A stretch of DNA of 64,000 bases from positions 1 to 64,000 of the forward strand of contig DASYZE010000018.1 of assembly GCA_035946625.1 (NCBI GenBank), in the 5' to 3' direction. Positions 10,171 through 19,098 of this stretch are shown piece by piece. Position 1 is the stretch's first letter. Each line of letters starts with the position of its first letter. The notes beneath the pieces are model-generated. The model was given only the letters and a program-made list of their open reading frames with translations, had not been told where the DNA came from and did not search any database. This DNA comes from DASYXZ01 sp035946625 (GTDB lineage Bacteria > Acidobacteriota > Terriglobia > UBA7540). A program made the translations under genes and the position numbers.

Positions 10171-11604
10171 ATGACGCGTTCAATTAAGTTAATGGCCATA
10201 ACAAGTCTCGTAATTCTGCTCGCTTTCGCAACTTCCGGACTGGCGCAAGTATCCTTGCCAGGAGCCCCACACACGATTACCAAAACCGTTCAATCAACGT
10301 CCCTGCATATGCCGAACGCCCCGGGCACACTATTCATCCCTAAATCGAGCGTGCCACAAAACCCACCGGCGGGTCACAAATTTGCCGCCCATACCAATGT
10401 CCAGGTTTTCGTCCCCAGCGGAGTCAGCCCGGACGAATATCCGCCGTTCCCTGGGTACGGCTTTGAGACGCCCGCTTCAGCCGCATGTCATTATGGCCTC
10501 GTCTCAACCACCGCGGCCCCGAATTGCAATCCCAACGCAACCAACGTCAACCCCTCCGGCGGCAGCCAGAGCATCGCCATCGTCGATGCTTATGACGACC
10601 CGTCCGCCCCGGGCGACTTGGCTTGGTTCTCCGTACAGTTCGGCATTCCCTTGGAACTGTCGGAGTTTCAGGTGGTTTGGGCCAACCCCGCAGCTTCCTC
10701 CTGCCCTGTGAACCTGGGCTACGGTGTCCCGACCGATTTTTCGGGCGGATGGGAGATCGAGGAGTCGCTGGACATCGAGTGGGCCCACGCCATGTCCCCC
10801 GAGGCCAAACTCTATCTGGTGGAGGCCTGTTCCAACTATGATTTCGACTTGCAGCAGGCCGTGCTGGTCGCCAACAATCTGGTGCAGTGCGGGCAATCGG
10901 GAATCAATCCCACTACGGGTGCCCTCACGAAGTGCACGGGGACGGGCAAGGGCGAAGTTTCCATGAGCTGGGGAGGGATGGAGTTCGCCGGCGAGAACGG
11001 CAGCACGGCGTGCGCTACCCTTGATGACTCCTGCTTCACTGCGCCCGGCGTCGTCTACTTTGCGTCGAGCGGGGATGGGCCGGGGGTCATTTGGCCCGGT
11101 TCTTCTCCGAAAGTGGTGAGCGCCGGCGGCACCACCAATCGCCGTAGCCCTTCGACTTTCAACTTCATCCAAGAGGCGGCTTGGGTCGACGGCGGCGGTG
11201 GTTTGAGCGCCATTGAAGCCAAACCCAGCTTCCAGAACGTTGTCATTCCGCTAAAGGCTATTAATTTCCGGGCCGTCCCGGACTTGTCATTTGATTCCGA
11301 TCCCCATACGGGGGTATATGTCTACGACACCTTTCCCATCTCCGGCCTAAATTACTACGAATGGCTGGTAGTCGGCGGCACCAGTGCTGCGTCACCGTCG
11401 CTCGCCGGCATTGTGAACAGGGCGGGTGGCTTCGCAGCGTCGTCCAACGCTGAACTGACCACCATCTATAATAACAGATTGACTACGAGCGACTTTACAG
11501 ACGTTGCGGCAGGCTTCTGCGGCTTTTACATGGGTTTTTCTGCCGTGACAGGCTGGGATTACTGCACTGGCGTCGGGGTCGATAAAGGTTACGTTGGAAA
11601 GTAA
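10171..11604 (+). CDS. Secreted sedolisin (peptidase family S53)
   Basis: Acid-acting serine-carboxyl endopeptidase, 477 residues. Signal peptide at 1-25 (hydrophobic core AITSLVILLAFATSG, cleavage after LAQ or GLA). The catalytic Glu/Asp pair is E197 and D201 in EESLDIEWAHAM. SWGGMEF (267-272) and the oxyanion aspartate D302 in FASSGDGPG follow. The nucleophile is S405 in GGTSAASP, and DFTDVAAG near the end resembles the calcium site. About 100 residues precede the catalytic domain, shorter than the usual propeptide. The ATG at 10171 has AAGGAGGGAGG 9 bases upstream, which decides it over upstream in-frame starts. Stands alone; probably a nutrient-scavenging exoprotease (inference). Confidence 0.93.
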   Translation: MTRSIKLMAITSLVILLAFATSGLAQVSLPGAPHTITKTVQSTSLHMPNAPGTLFIPKSSVPQNPPAGHKFAAHTNVQVFVPSGVSPDEYPPFPGYGFETPASAACHYGLVSTTAAPNCNPNATNVNPSGGSQSIAIVDAYDDPSAPGDLAWFSVQFGIPLELSEFQVVWANPAASSCPVNLGYGVPTDFSGGWEIEESLDIEWAHAMSPEAKLYLVEACSNYDFDLQQAVLVANNLVQCGQSGINPTTGALTKCTGTGKGEVSMSWGGMEFAGENGSTACATLDDSCFTAPGVVYFASSGDGPGVIWPGSSPKVVSAGGTTNRRSPSTFNFIQEAAWVDGGGGLSAIEAKPSFQNVVIPLKAINFRAVPDLSFDSDPHTGVYVYDTFPISGLNYYEWLVVGGTSAASPSLAGIVNRAGGFAASSNAELTTIYNNRLTTSDFTDVAAGFCGFYMGFSAVTGWDYCTGVGVDKGYVGK

Positions 11605-12381
11605 CTTTTCCCGGCCCCAGGTCAGGCAAACCAACTGAAGCCCAGGCGGCAGGGCACGCAAACCAGCGGGTAGGGCGGGGGGCCGATCTACCCGTCAGGC
11701 TCTCAACCTCGCTATTGCGGGATTGGGCCTCAGCCACCGGCGGCCTCCCCGAAACCTTCATGACCCATCGGACAAGGTATTCTAACTTCGCTGACCAAGA
11801 TACAAGACATCACTTAAACCGCCAGTCCATCGACTGACGGATGGCAACATTCGTCGGTTGATGGATCAAGCTGAATTTTACGAACACCGATCCACCAGCC
11901 GGCTGCGTGACGCGCAGCCTGCTGGTGGGGCCTTTCAATTCTGGTTCGTCTTCGTGCCGGCCGAGCTCTCTTACCCGGCATGGGGGCGGGGATGGGCCAG
12001 CCCGCCCGGATTTGCCGCAGTTATCCTTACAGGGTCAGAGGCTTCATGCGGATTTTCGGGAGCAAGTCCTCATAACCGTCTCGTCTTTATTGACGCATGG
12101 CTGCCTCAGCCAGCAGAAGGCTTCTCGCTGGTTGGTAAATCGAAAACTCAATTAAAGGCATTAACACTTTCGGTGTGGATGCGAATCCATTCGCGCAGCG
12201 CAGACCTTTTTGCTGTCGACGCGACGATCGTCCCGCCTTGGGGAACGCCCTTGCTGGCATGCGGGAGTTTGCGTGGTTGCGCTTGCTTTGCCCCCGATTG
12301 CCTGCTACCGTTGTCCCCGTAAAGCTCGGCAACGCCGGACTTTGAATTTCAGACCCGAAAAATTCAGGCGGAGGTTATTCT
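11605..12381. other. 777-base stretch without a supported gene
   Basis: Open frames here lack ribosome sites and family resemblance. Two hairpins stand out (about 11826-11866 and 11892-11928). They may terminate the sedolisin transcript or be part of a small RNA; nothing more can be said. Confidence 0.5.
11892..11928. repeat. Strong hairpin, 15 paired bases
   Basis: CCACCAGC-C-GGCTGCG, a five-base loop, then CGCAGCC-T-GCTGGTGG: two perfect arms with one internal mismatch. Followed by GGGGCCTTTCAATT, a poor T-run. A weaker hairpin (TCCATCGACTGACG / CGTCGGTTGATGGA) lies about 25 bases before it. Confidence 0.75.
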
Positions 12382-13131
12382 ATGGGCAGCCCTGCGGTGG
12401 CAACTCCAGTCGAGAACGCGGAACCTCCCAAGTCATTCATCGAACGTTTCATCGGGGTTTACCTATCACCCGGCGAAACTTTTGCGGACATCGCGCGCAA
12501 GCCGGACTTCATCGCGCCGTTGATTGTGGGGATGGTAGCGGCCATTGCGGTTACGGAAACGATGCTGGCCAAGATCGGCATGGAGCGTATCGTGCGAATG
12601 TCGATTGAGCACAGTTCGCGGGCGTCGAGCATGTCGCCCGAGCAGATGGACCAGGCTGTGAGCCAGGGCGCGAAAATTGGCGGGATCATTGCCCACGTCT
12701 TTGCGGTGATAGGAGTGCCGATCTTCCTGGTGATCATTGCCGCGCTGGGGCTGCTGTTTGTGAACGCTATTTTTGGAGGACAGCTTGGTTTTGCCAAGGC
12801 CCTGGCGGTCGCCTGCTACGCCAACCTCACCAGCGTGCTCGGCAGCATCATGGCCATCGCGCTCATTTTTTTCGGCGATCCGGAACACTTTAACCCCCAG
12901 AGTCCGGTACCCAGCAATGTGGGATTTTTTCTGTCGCCGGATACTTCCAAGCCCCTGATGGTGCTGGCCAGCGCGGGCGATATTTTTTCCATATGGCTGA
13001 TGATTTTGCTTGGAATCGGGTATTCAGAAGCTTCGGGAAGGAAAGTGAAAGGGTTGACCATCTTCCTGTGCTTTTTCGGGCTGAGGGTTATTCTCCTCTT
13101 CGCCCAGATGGGCCTGGCCCTGATCCAATAG
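12382..13131 (+). CDS. Yip1-domain integral membrane protein
   Basis: 249 residues with a cytoplasmic N-terminus containing a FIERFIGVYLSPGETFADIARKP-type opening typical of bacterial Yip1-family proteins, followed by about five hydrophobic segments (about 47-65, 108-135, 140-165, 193-213, 224-246). The role of this family in bacteria is unknown. The ATG at 12382 has GCGGAGG 7 bases upstream. Same strand as tgt, 93 bp away, but no evidence for a functional link. Confidence 0.8.
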   Translation: MGSPAVATPVENAEPPKSFIERFIGVYLSPGETFADIARKPDFIAPLIVGMVAAIAVTETMLAKIGMERIVRMSIEHSSRASSMSPEQMDQAVSQGAKIGGIIAHVFAVIGVPIFLVIIAALGLLFVNAIFGGQLGFAKALAVACYANLTSVLGSIMAIALIFFGDPEHFNPQSPVPSNVGFFLSPDTSKPLMVLASAGDIFSIWLMILLGIGYSEASGRKVKGLTIFLCFFGLRVILLFAQMGLALIQ

Positions 13132-13224
13132 CGCGTGCGATCGAGTCCCCGGCCTTGGCGGTTTGACTCTTGATCGACCGCCTCAATTCGCTCCCTATCT
13201 TCCCCATTCCAATCCCTTGGGGAC

Positions 13225-14457
13225 TTGCCCTTGTCCACAGAATTGAAATTTGAAATTTTGTCGCGCCACGCAGGCGCCCGCGCCGGGCTACTACACACAG
13301 CGCACGGGACCATCGAGACGCCGTGCTTCATGCCGGTGGGCACGGCGGGGTCGGTGAAGGGTGTTACCCAGGAGCAATTGCAACAGTTGGGGGCGCAGAT
13401 TATATTGGCAAACACCTATCATCTATATCTTCGTCCGGGCCATGAGGCGGTCCGCGAGATGGGCGGGCTGCACGGGTTCATGAGCTGGCCCCATCCCATC
13501 CTGACTGACAGCGGCGGGTATCAGGTGATGAGCCTGAAAAAACTGAGCCGGGTTACCGAAGACGGAGTCCATTTCCGCTCTCACCTGGACGGGTCACCGC
13601 ACTTTCTCTCTCCCGAGCGGGCGGTGGAAATTCAGATGGCGCTGGGTCCGGACATTATGATGACGCTGGATGAGTGCGTGGAATATCCGGCCAGCACGGA
13701 AACCATGCAGCGGGCCATGAAGTTGACGGGGCGGTGGGCGAGGAAGGCCAAGGAACATTACGAGAAGACGCGGGATTCGGAAGAAGAGAAGGCAGTGAGC
13801 AGAAGGCAGAAGGCGGAAAGAACCGAACACGATGAAGGTCCACAATCCGAAATCCAAAATTCAAAATCCAAAATCCCGACGCCCGAATCCCGAACCCCGG
13901 CTCTTTTCGGCATCGTTCAGGGCGGGATGGACAAGAATCTGCGGCGGGAAAGCGCGGAGGAGATTATGGAGATTGGTTTCGAGGGTTACGCCATCGGCGG
14001 GCTTTCGGTGGGAGAATCGAAGAGCGAAACCTACGACGTGGCCGAGCACACCGCGGCGCTGCTTCCGGAGGACCGCCCGCGCTACCTGATGGGCGTGGGG
14101 ACGCCGGAAGATTTGCTGGAGGGGGTGGCCCGCGGTATTGACATGTTTGATTGCGTGATGCCCACGCGCAACGCGCGCAACGGCAGCGTGTTCACGTCGC
14201 AGGGCAAGTTGGGAATTAAGAATCTCCGTTTCGCCCGCGACCCGCTGCCGCTCGACCCCGCTTGCGGGTGCGCGGTGTGCCGGCGGTACTCGCGCGCCTA
14301 CATCCGCCATTTATTTATTGCCCGCGAGATGCTGGGGGCGACGCTGGCCACGCTGCATAACCTATACTTTTACCTTGACAGCATGCGCGAAATCCGGCAG
14401 GCTATTCTTTCTGGGGGATTTGAAAAGTTTTGTTCAAGGGTACGCGCGGGGCCTTAA
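13225..14457 (+). CDS. tgt: tRNA-guanine transglycosylase (queuine synthesis)
   Basis: Exchanges G34 of GUN-anticodon tRNAs for preQ1. Visible: TDSGGYQVMSL substrate loop, catalytic aspartate in MFDCVMPTRNARNG, and the zinc site CGCAVC...H near the C-terminus. At 410 residues it is about 35-40 longer than usual. The extra part lies at about residues 182-226 (SRRQKAER...SEIQNSKSKIP) just before ALFGIVQGG and is coded by low-complexity repeat DNA. The start is uncertain: TTG at 13225 or TTG at 13231, the latter better spaced from GGGGA at 13219-13223; no ATG fits. Followed by a terminator and then yajC-secD-secF, the common bacterial order. Confidence 0.93.
   Translation: MPLSTELKFEILSRHAGARAGLLHTAHGTIETPCFMPVGTAGSVKGVTQEQLQQLGAQIILANTYHLYLRPGHEAVREMGGLHGFMSWPHPILTDSGGYQVMSLKKLSRVTEDGVHFRSHLDGSPHFLSPERAVEIQMALGPDIMMTLDECVEYPASTETMQRAMKLTGRWARKAKEHYEKTRDSEEEKAVSRRQKAERTEHDEGPQSEIQNSKSKIPTPESRTPALFGIVQGGMDKNLRRESAEEIMEIGFEGYAIGGLSVGESKSETYDVAEHTAALLPEDRPRYLMGVGTPEDLLEGVARGIDMFDCVMPTRNARNGSVFTSQGKLGIKNLRFARDPLPLDPACGCAVCRRYSRAYIRHLFIAREMLGATLATLHNLYFYLDSMREIRQAILSGGFEKFCSRVRAGP
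13776..13905. repeat. Low-complexity insertion within tgt
   Basis: Runs of AGAAGGC and then repeated AATCCAAAAT / AATTCAAAAT units, ending in CCCGAATCCCGAACC. It is in frame and unlike the surrounding coding sequence. This kind of AATCCAAAATC tract is otherwise typical of intergenic DNA. Confidence 0.75.
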
Positions 14458-14512
14458 AACATTCCACTCGATAGTTTTCGAAGCTGGAACGCCAATCCGA
14501 CGAACCCTGCTG

Positions 14513-14544
14513 ATCCCGCTGCTCACAGGCGGGATTTCTTTTTT
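14513..14544 (+). terminator. Rho-independent terminator after tgt
   Basis: ATCCCGC (14513-14519) pairs with GCGGGAT (14529-14535) and is followed by TTCTTTTTT. It lies between tgt and yajC, so yajC-secDF must rely on read-through or on a promoter within the next 30 bases. Confidence 0.85.
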
Positions 14545-14574
14545 CCAGTCTGAAACCCTGGCGAATTAAACTTG

Positions 14575-14973
14575 ATGGCGATTGCTTGCTGGATATACCT
14601 GTCAACTTGGAGAATAGCTCTGGCCGCGGACGCTGGCGCCAGCGAAGGGATCATGCAGTTTGTGATACTCTTCGTGCCCTTGTTCGCCATTTGGTATTTT
14701 CTGGTTATCATGCCCCAGCAGCGCCAACGCAAAAAGACGCAGGAAATGCTGGCGAATCTTAAGACGGGGGACCGCGTGCTGACGAGCGGCGGGGTCTACG
14801 GAACGGTCGCCGGTTTTCGCGACGAAATCGTTCAATTACAAATCGCCAGTCAGGTGAAGATTGATGTGGCCCGTTCCGCGATCACGGGTCTCCAGTCCGC
14901 AGAAGGCGCCACGCAGGCGTCCGGGGGAAGCGACAGCGGCAAGCGGGAAGGGGCAGCAAAGGGCAAGAATTAA
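14575..14973 (+). CDS. yajC: Sec accessory subunit YajC
   Basis: 132 residues, a single-span partner of SecDF in the protein translocation complex. Transmembrane segment at about 25-46 (VILFVPLFAIWYFLVIMPQQ), followed directly by the family signature QRQRKKTQEMLANLKTGDRVLTSGGVYG. The C-terminal 25 residues are Gly/Ser/Lys-rich and disordered. The ATG at 14575 is chosen over a TTG one codon earlier. First gene of yajC-secD-secF. Confidence 0.93.
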   Translation: MAIACWIYLSTWRIALAADAGASEGIMQFVILFVPLFAIWYFLVIMPQQRQRKKTQEMLANLKTGDRVLTSGGVYGTVAGFRDEIVQLQIASQVKIDVARSAITGLQSAEGATQASGGSDSGKREGAAKGKN

Positions 14974-15013
14974 ATAGGACTATATAATAAGGAAAGGCTT
15001 TCGATGATTTATT

Positions 15014-16642
15014 ATGGATTCCAAGCTTAAAAGACGCTTCCTATATATACTCGGCGTCATTCTGGTGTGCGTCTTCGGTCTGGTTTGGGGAAACGGCCTC
15101 ACTGGATTTCCGCGCAACATCACCGAACTGCGTCAGAACCTGCGCAACCGCATTCGATTGGGATTGGATTTGCGCGGCGGGACCCACCTTATCCTGCAAG
15201 TCCACGTGGAGGATGCGGTCAACATCACCACCGATCAGACGATTGAACGATTGAAAGACGAGTTGAAGACCAAGAACATTCCTTACGACCAAATCCAGAA
15301 AACCGACAGCACCCATATTCTGATCAAGGGCATCCCCCAGGAAAAGTCCGGCGACGTCCAAAGCTTGGCCGCCACGCTCTTCACCGATTGGGACATAGCC
15401 AGCGTCGCCGGGGACCCGCTGGCTCGCGCCCTCACCTTGAAGGCCAGTTCCGCGGCCACCGTCCGCAACCAGGCGCTGGCGCAGGCGCAGGAAACCATCA
15501 GCAACCGCATCAACCAGTTGGGCGTGCAGGAACCCGAGATCGCCGAATATGGGCAAGGCGACTTTGAGCTGGTTGTGCAGCTTCCCGGCATCGACGATTT
15601 CAACCGGGTTAGAGACATCATTCAGTCCACGGCCTTGCTCGAATTCAAAATCGTCCATGACGATCACAGTTATGCATCCAAGGACGAAGCTCTGGCCGCG
15701 CATGGCGGCGTACTCCCCCCCGATACGGAACTGCTGGAGGGAAACACCCAGAGCGGCGGCCCCAACTCCCAGGGGGATGTTTGGTACATTGTGGACCGGA
15801 TCGCAGCCATTACTGGGCGCGATTTAAAGGGTGGAGCGCAGGCGACGGTGGACAGAAACGGCAGGCCGGGTGTGAATTTTTACCTGGGCCGCGACGGCGC
15901 CACCCGCTTCGAGCGAGTGACAGGGCAAAACGTCGGACGGTTGCTCGCCATCGTGCTGGATAATCGCGTGGTGGATGCACCCGTGATTCAAGCTCAGATC
16001 AGTGATTCGGGGATCATCGAAGGATTGCCCACGCAGCAATACGCCTCGGACCTGGCGCTGAAATTGAATTCGGGCGCGTTGCCGGCGTCCATCAGTTATC
16101 TGCAGGAAGAAACGGTGGGTCCGTCGCTGGGCGCTGACTCGATTCGCGCCGGAGTGGTTGCCTCCATTGTGGGTTTTGCGGCCATCATGAGCTTCATGCT
16201 CGTTTATTACAAGGGAGCGGGCATTAATGCGGACATAGCGTTGATCCTCAATTTGCTGATTCTCATGGCCGCCTTTGCTTACATTGATGCAGTGCTGACG
16301 CTGCCCGGCATTGCCGGAATCATTCTGACGGTGGGCATGGGCGTTGACTCGAACGTGCTGATCTTTGAGCGCATCCGGGAAGAATTGCGGGCCGGCAAAG
16401 CGGTGGGGGCTGCCGTTTCCGGGGGCTTTTCCCATGCGTTTACGACGATTATCGACACCCACGTGACCACCGTAGTTTCGGCCGCCATCTTATTTACTTT
16501 TGGGACAGGCCCGATCCGCGGCTTTGCCGTCACCCTGACGATCGGATTGATCGCAAACCTTTTCACCTCGGTGTATGTTTCCCGGACGATCTTCGATTAT
16601 GTGCTTTCGAGACGGGGTAAGGGCGAGGCGCTCAGCATTTAG
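15014..16642 (+). CDS. secD: Protein translocase subunit SecD
   Basis: 542 residues. Uses the proton gradient to pull exported proteins across the inner membrane with SecF and SecYEG. First membrane helix at about 8-27, then GLDLRGGTHLILQV at about 50-63, a large periplasmic P1 region, and a C-terminal bundle of five helices with GMGVDSNVLIFERIREEL. The ATG at 15014 is 40 bases after yajC; the nearest purine-rich site AAGGAAAGG lies 15 bases upstream, a long spacing. Confidence 0.96.
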   Translation: MDSKLKRRFLYILGVILVCVFGLVWGNGLTGFPRNITELRQNLRNRIRLGLDLRGGTHLILQVHVEDAVNITTDQTIERLKDELKTKNIPYDQIQKTDSTHILIKGIPQEKSGDVQSLAATLFTDWDIASVAGDPLARALTLKASSAATVRNQALAQAQETISNRINQLGVQEPEIAEYGQGDFELVVQLPGIDDFNRVRDIIQSTALLEFKIVHDDHSYASKDEALAAHGGVLPPDTELLEGNTQSGGPNSQGDVWYIVDRIAAITGRDLKGGAQATVDRNGRPGVNFYLGRDGATRFERVTGQNVGRLLAIVLDNRVVDAPVIQAQISDSGIIEGLPTQQYASDLALKLNSGALPASISYLQEETVGPSLGADSIRAGVVASIVGFAAIMSFMLVYYKGAGINADIALILNLLILMAAFAYIDAVLTLPGIAGIILTVGMGVDSNVLIFERIREELRAGKAVGAAVSGGFSHAFTTIIDTHVTTVVSAAILFTFGTGPIRGFAVTLTIGLIANLFTSVYVSRTIFDYVLSRRGKGEALSI

Positions 16643-16724
16643 GGCTGCCGGTCTTGAAAAGTTTCGGGAACATTTGGATACCCGTCGGTGTCCATAGCTA
16701 ATGTAAAAGACCGAGAAAGATCTT

Positions 16725-17966
16725 ATGGAGCTTTTTCACGAACCTCAAATTGATTGGATGGGCAAGAAGTGGTATTTCATTGGCCTTTCAATTCCCTTGC
16801 TTGTGGCTGGACTAATTTCCATTGCCGCGCATCGGGGGTTGGTATACGGAATTGACTTTCGTGGCGGCACCGTGGTGGACGTGAAGTTTGCCCAAGACCC
16901 GGATTTGGATGCCATCCGCAAACAATTGGACCAGCAGAATCTGAGGGGCGCGACGCTTCAGCGGATTGGTGCCCAGCCCGACCACGAGGTCATTATTGGG
17001 TTGGACATCAAGGCTACAACCTCAAGCGACACGCTGGATGCAGGTAGTCGGGCGATTGTGGATGCGCTCGGCGGACTTTACGGTGCGGGACCGGCGGGCA
17101 AAGCCGATTTCAACAACTCCAGTCCGCGGGCTCTTTCGGAACGGCTGATCGCCTCAGACCCATTGCAATTGGCCTTTAAGGGTTCGGATGCTGCGGACAA
17201 GGGTTACCACGATTTGGCGGATGCCTTGATCGGTTTTAAGAATAGTCCCCCGCAAAGCGGTCTGATCACCAATTTTCAACAGTTGAAGACGGTTCCGGGC
17301 GTGACGCCCGCGCTGCTGACTTTTCTGAGTGCCAATTATTATTTGTCGAGCTATGGCGTGCGCGGCTCCCAGGTGGTGGGTCCCAAAGTTGGGGCCGACC
17401 TCCGCCGCCAGGCTCTCTATGTAACCCTCGCTGGTCTGGGCGCAATGCTTGTTTACATTTGGTTTCGGTTTGAGCTAATCTACGGCGTCGCGGCCGTCAT
17501 CGCAACGTTTCACGACGTTCTGATCACTTTGGGTATCTTTTCACTGTTAAACGCTGTAGGATATCCGGGAACAGAAATCACTCTCACGGTTATTGCAGCT
17601 CTGCTGACGCTCGTCGGCTATTCAATGAACGACACTATTGTAGTTTTCGACCGAATAAGAGAGAATGTGCGCCTGAATAAACGTGAAAATATTTTTACCC
17701 TGGTGAATCGAAGCATTAATCAAACTCTGAGCAGGACCATGCTGACTTCGGGACTTACCTTTCTGGCAGTGTTGTCGCTTTTCTTGTTCGGCGGTGAGGT
17801 GATTCACGGGTTCGCGCTGGTTCTGGTGGTCGGCGTCATCATCGGCACTTATTCGTCGATTGCAATTGCCAGTCCGGTCCTGGTGTTTTGGCAACAACGC
17901 GGAGGCCCGGGACTGGCCGGCACCAAAGCTCGAGTTTTCGAGCCCGAACCCGCGGCCCGCCGTTAA
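16725..17966 (+). CDS. secF: Protein translocase subunit SecF
   Basis: 413 residues, partner of SecD. Helix 1 at about 18-36 is followed by YGIDFRGGTVVDV. The C-terminal five-helix domain contains SMNDTIVVFDRIRENVR. The periplasmic part carries roughly 100 residues more than the E. coli form (about 100-205), holding a helical Ser/Asp-rich stretch. The ATG at 16725 follows GAGAAAGA. Ends the sec operon; 62 bp separate it from the TonB gene. Confidence 0.95.
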   Translation: MELFHEPQIDWMGKKWYFIGLSIPLLVAGLISIAAHRGLVYGIDFRGGTVVDVKFAQDPDLDAIRKQLDQQNLRGATLQRIGAQPDHEVIIGLDIKATTSSDTLDAGSRAIVDALGGLYGAGPAGKADFNNSSPRALSERLIASDPLQLAFKGSDAADKGYHDLADALIGFKNSPPQSGLITNFQQLKTVPGVTPALLTFLSANYYLSSYGVRGSQVVGPKVGADLRRQALYVTLAGLGAMLVYIWFRFELIYGVAAVIATFHDVLITLGIFSLLNAVGYPGTEITLTVIAALLTLVGYSMNDTIVVFDRIRENVRLNKRENIFTLVNRSINQTLSRTMLTSGLTFLAVLSLFLFGGEVIHGFALVLVVGVIIGTYSSIAIASPVLVFWQQRGGPGLAGTKARVFEPEPAARR

Positions 17967-18028
17967 TGAGGCGGAACCTACTCAGGGCTCCGGGCACGGT
18001 TAAATGATTTTTGCGGGAGGTGGCATCC

Positions 18029-19057
18029 ATGTTTGATGAAACCTTGCTGGATTCTTCGCCCTCACGGGCGCCCGTCCTGAGCGGCACCCACTGGCTGGTC
18101 AGTATTGCCACGGGCGTCGTCTTCTTTTTGATCGCTTACCTTACCCCCGGAATCCTGGCCGCCGAGGGAACCGACCTCGTGGTTCAATCTGGCATATTGG
18201 GCGTTCTTTTTTTCACCTACGCCCTGATCCTCAGTTACACATACGCGGACACACGCCATCTGCGTCTGAACACTGTGGTATGGCTGAGTGTGGTGTTTCT
18301 CCTCAATATCGTGGGTTTTGTGGTCTACCTGATTTATTCAGCCGCGAAAACTGACAATTGGAAACGAGCGACGATTCCTCTTGCTTACATTGTGGAGATC
18401 ATGCTGATTGGCGTCGCCATCCTGATCCCATTGCTCATCACCCAAGCTCTTCCCAAAACGATGTTGAGCGTTGCGCTGGTGGCTCCGCCCCCGCCTCCCC
18501 CCCCTCCTCCTCCGCCCGCTCCGGCGCCTCCGGTGAAAGTGATTAAGCGGCTTTCGGCGGAGGACCTGATGAAGGCCCCGACCGTCATTCCGAAGACCAT
18601 CTCAAAAGTTAAAGACGAACCCGAGCCTCCCCCACAGACCGCCGTGGGCGTGGTGGGTGGCGTGCCGGGCGGAATGCCGGGTGGCTCGGCGGGCGGAGTA
18701 TTAGGCGGCATTCTTTCCAGCGCCGCCCCACCGCCCCCCCCGCCTCCCCCCAAAGCGGCCACGCCCAAGAGGATTCGCCTGGGCGGCCAGGTGGAACAGG
18801 CCAAGTTGATTTTTCATCCCAATCCCGAGTATCCTCCGCTGGCCAAGATGGCTCGAATCCAGGGCACAGTGCGCTTGGAAGCGATCATTAGCAAGGACGG
18901 GACAATTCAGGACTTGAAGGCCGCAAGCGGCCACCCCCTTTTGGTGAATGCGGCCTTGGACGCAGTGAGGCGCTGGCGCTATCAGCCGACGCTTCTCAAC
19001 GGCGAGCCGGTGGAAGTGGTCACTGAAATTGACGTGAATTTTACGCTCTCTGAGTAG
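18029..19057 (+). CDS. TonB-like energy transducer with multi-helix N-terminal domain
   Basis: 342 residues. Four hydrophobic segments (about 19-42, 54-75, 83-107, 121-141) precede two proline tracts (about 152-170 and 236-245) and a C-terminal TonB domain beginning IFHPNPEYPPLAKMARIQGTVRLEA and ending VEVVTEIDVNFTL. A classical TonB has one helix, so the extra membrane domain is notable. It probably couples the ExbB/ExbD proton motor to outer-membrane receptors. The ATG at 18029 is preferred over an upstream TTG because GGGAGGTGG ends 5 bases before it. Two runs of eight C (18497-18504, 18734-18741) code the proline tracts and are prone to slippage. Confidence 0.85.
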   Translation: MFDETLLDSSPSRAPVLSGTHWLVSIATGVVFFLIAYLTPGILAAEGTDLVVQSGILGVLFFTYALILSYTYADTRHLRLNTVVWLSVVFLLNIVGFVVYLIYSAAKTDNWKRATIPLAYIVEIMLIGVAILIPLLITQALPKTMLSVALVAPPPPPPPPPPPAPAPPVKVIKRLSAEDLMKAPTVIPKTISKVKDEPEPPPQTAVGVVGGVPGGMPGGSAGGVLGGILSSAAPPPPPPPPKAATPKRIRLGGQVEQAKLIFHPNPEYPPLAKMARIQGTVRLEAIISKDGTIQDLKAASGHPLLVNAALDAVRRWRYQPTLLNGEPVEVVTEIDVNFTLSE

Positions 19058-19098
19058 TACACAAGTTTCGAAATTTTTCCAGGAGGAAATACAAAATC

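Noticed and set aside
11858..12322. 154-codon open frame in the gap after the sedolisin gene
   Set aside because: No ribosome site, odd composition (Ser/Pro/Cys-rich), hairpins inside it and no recognisable family.
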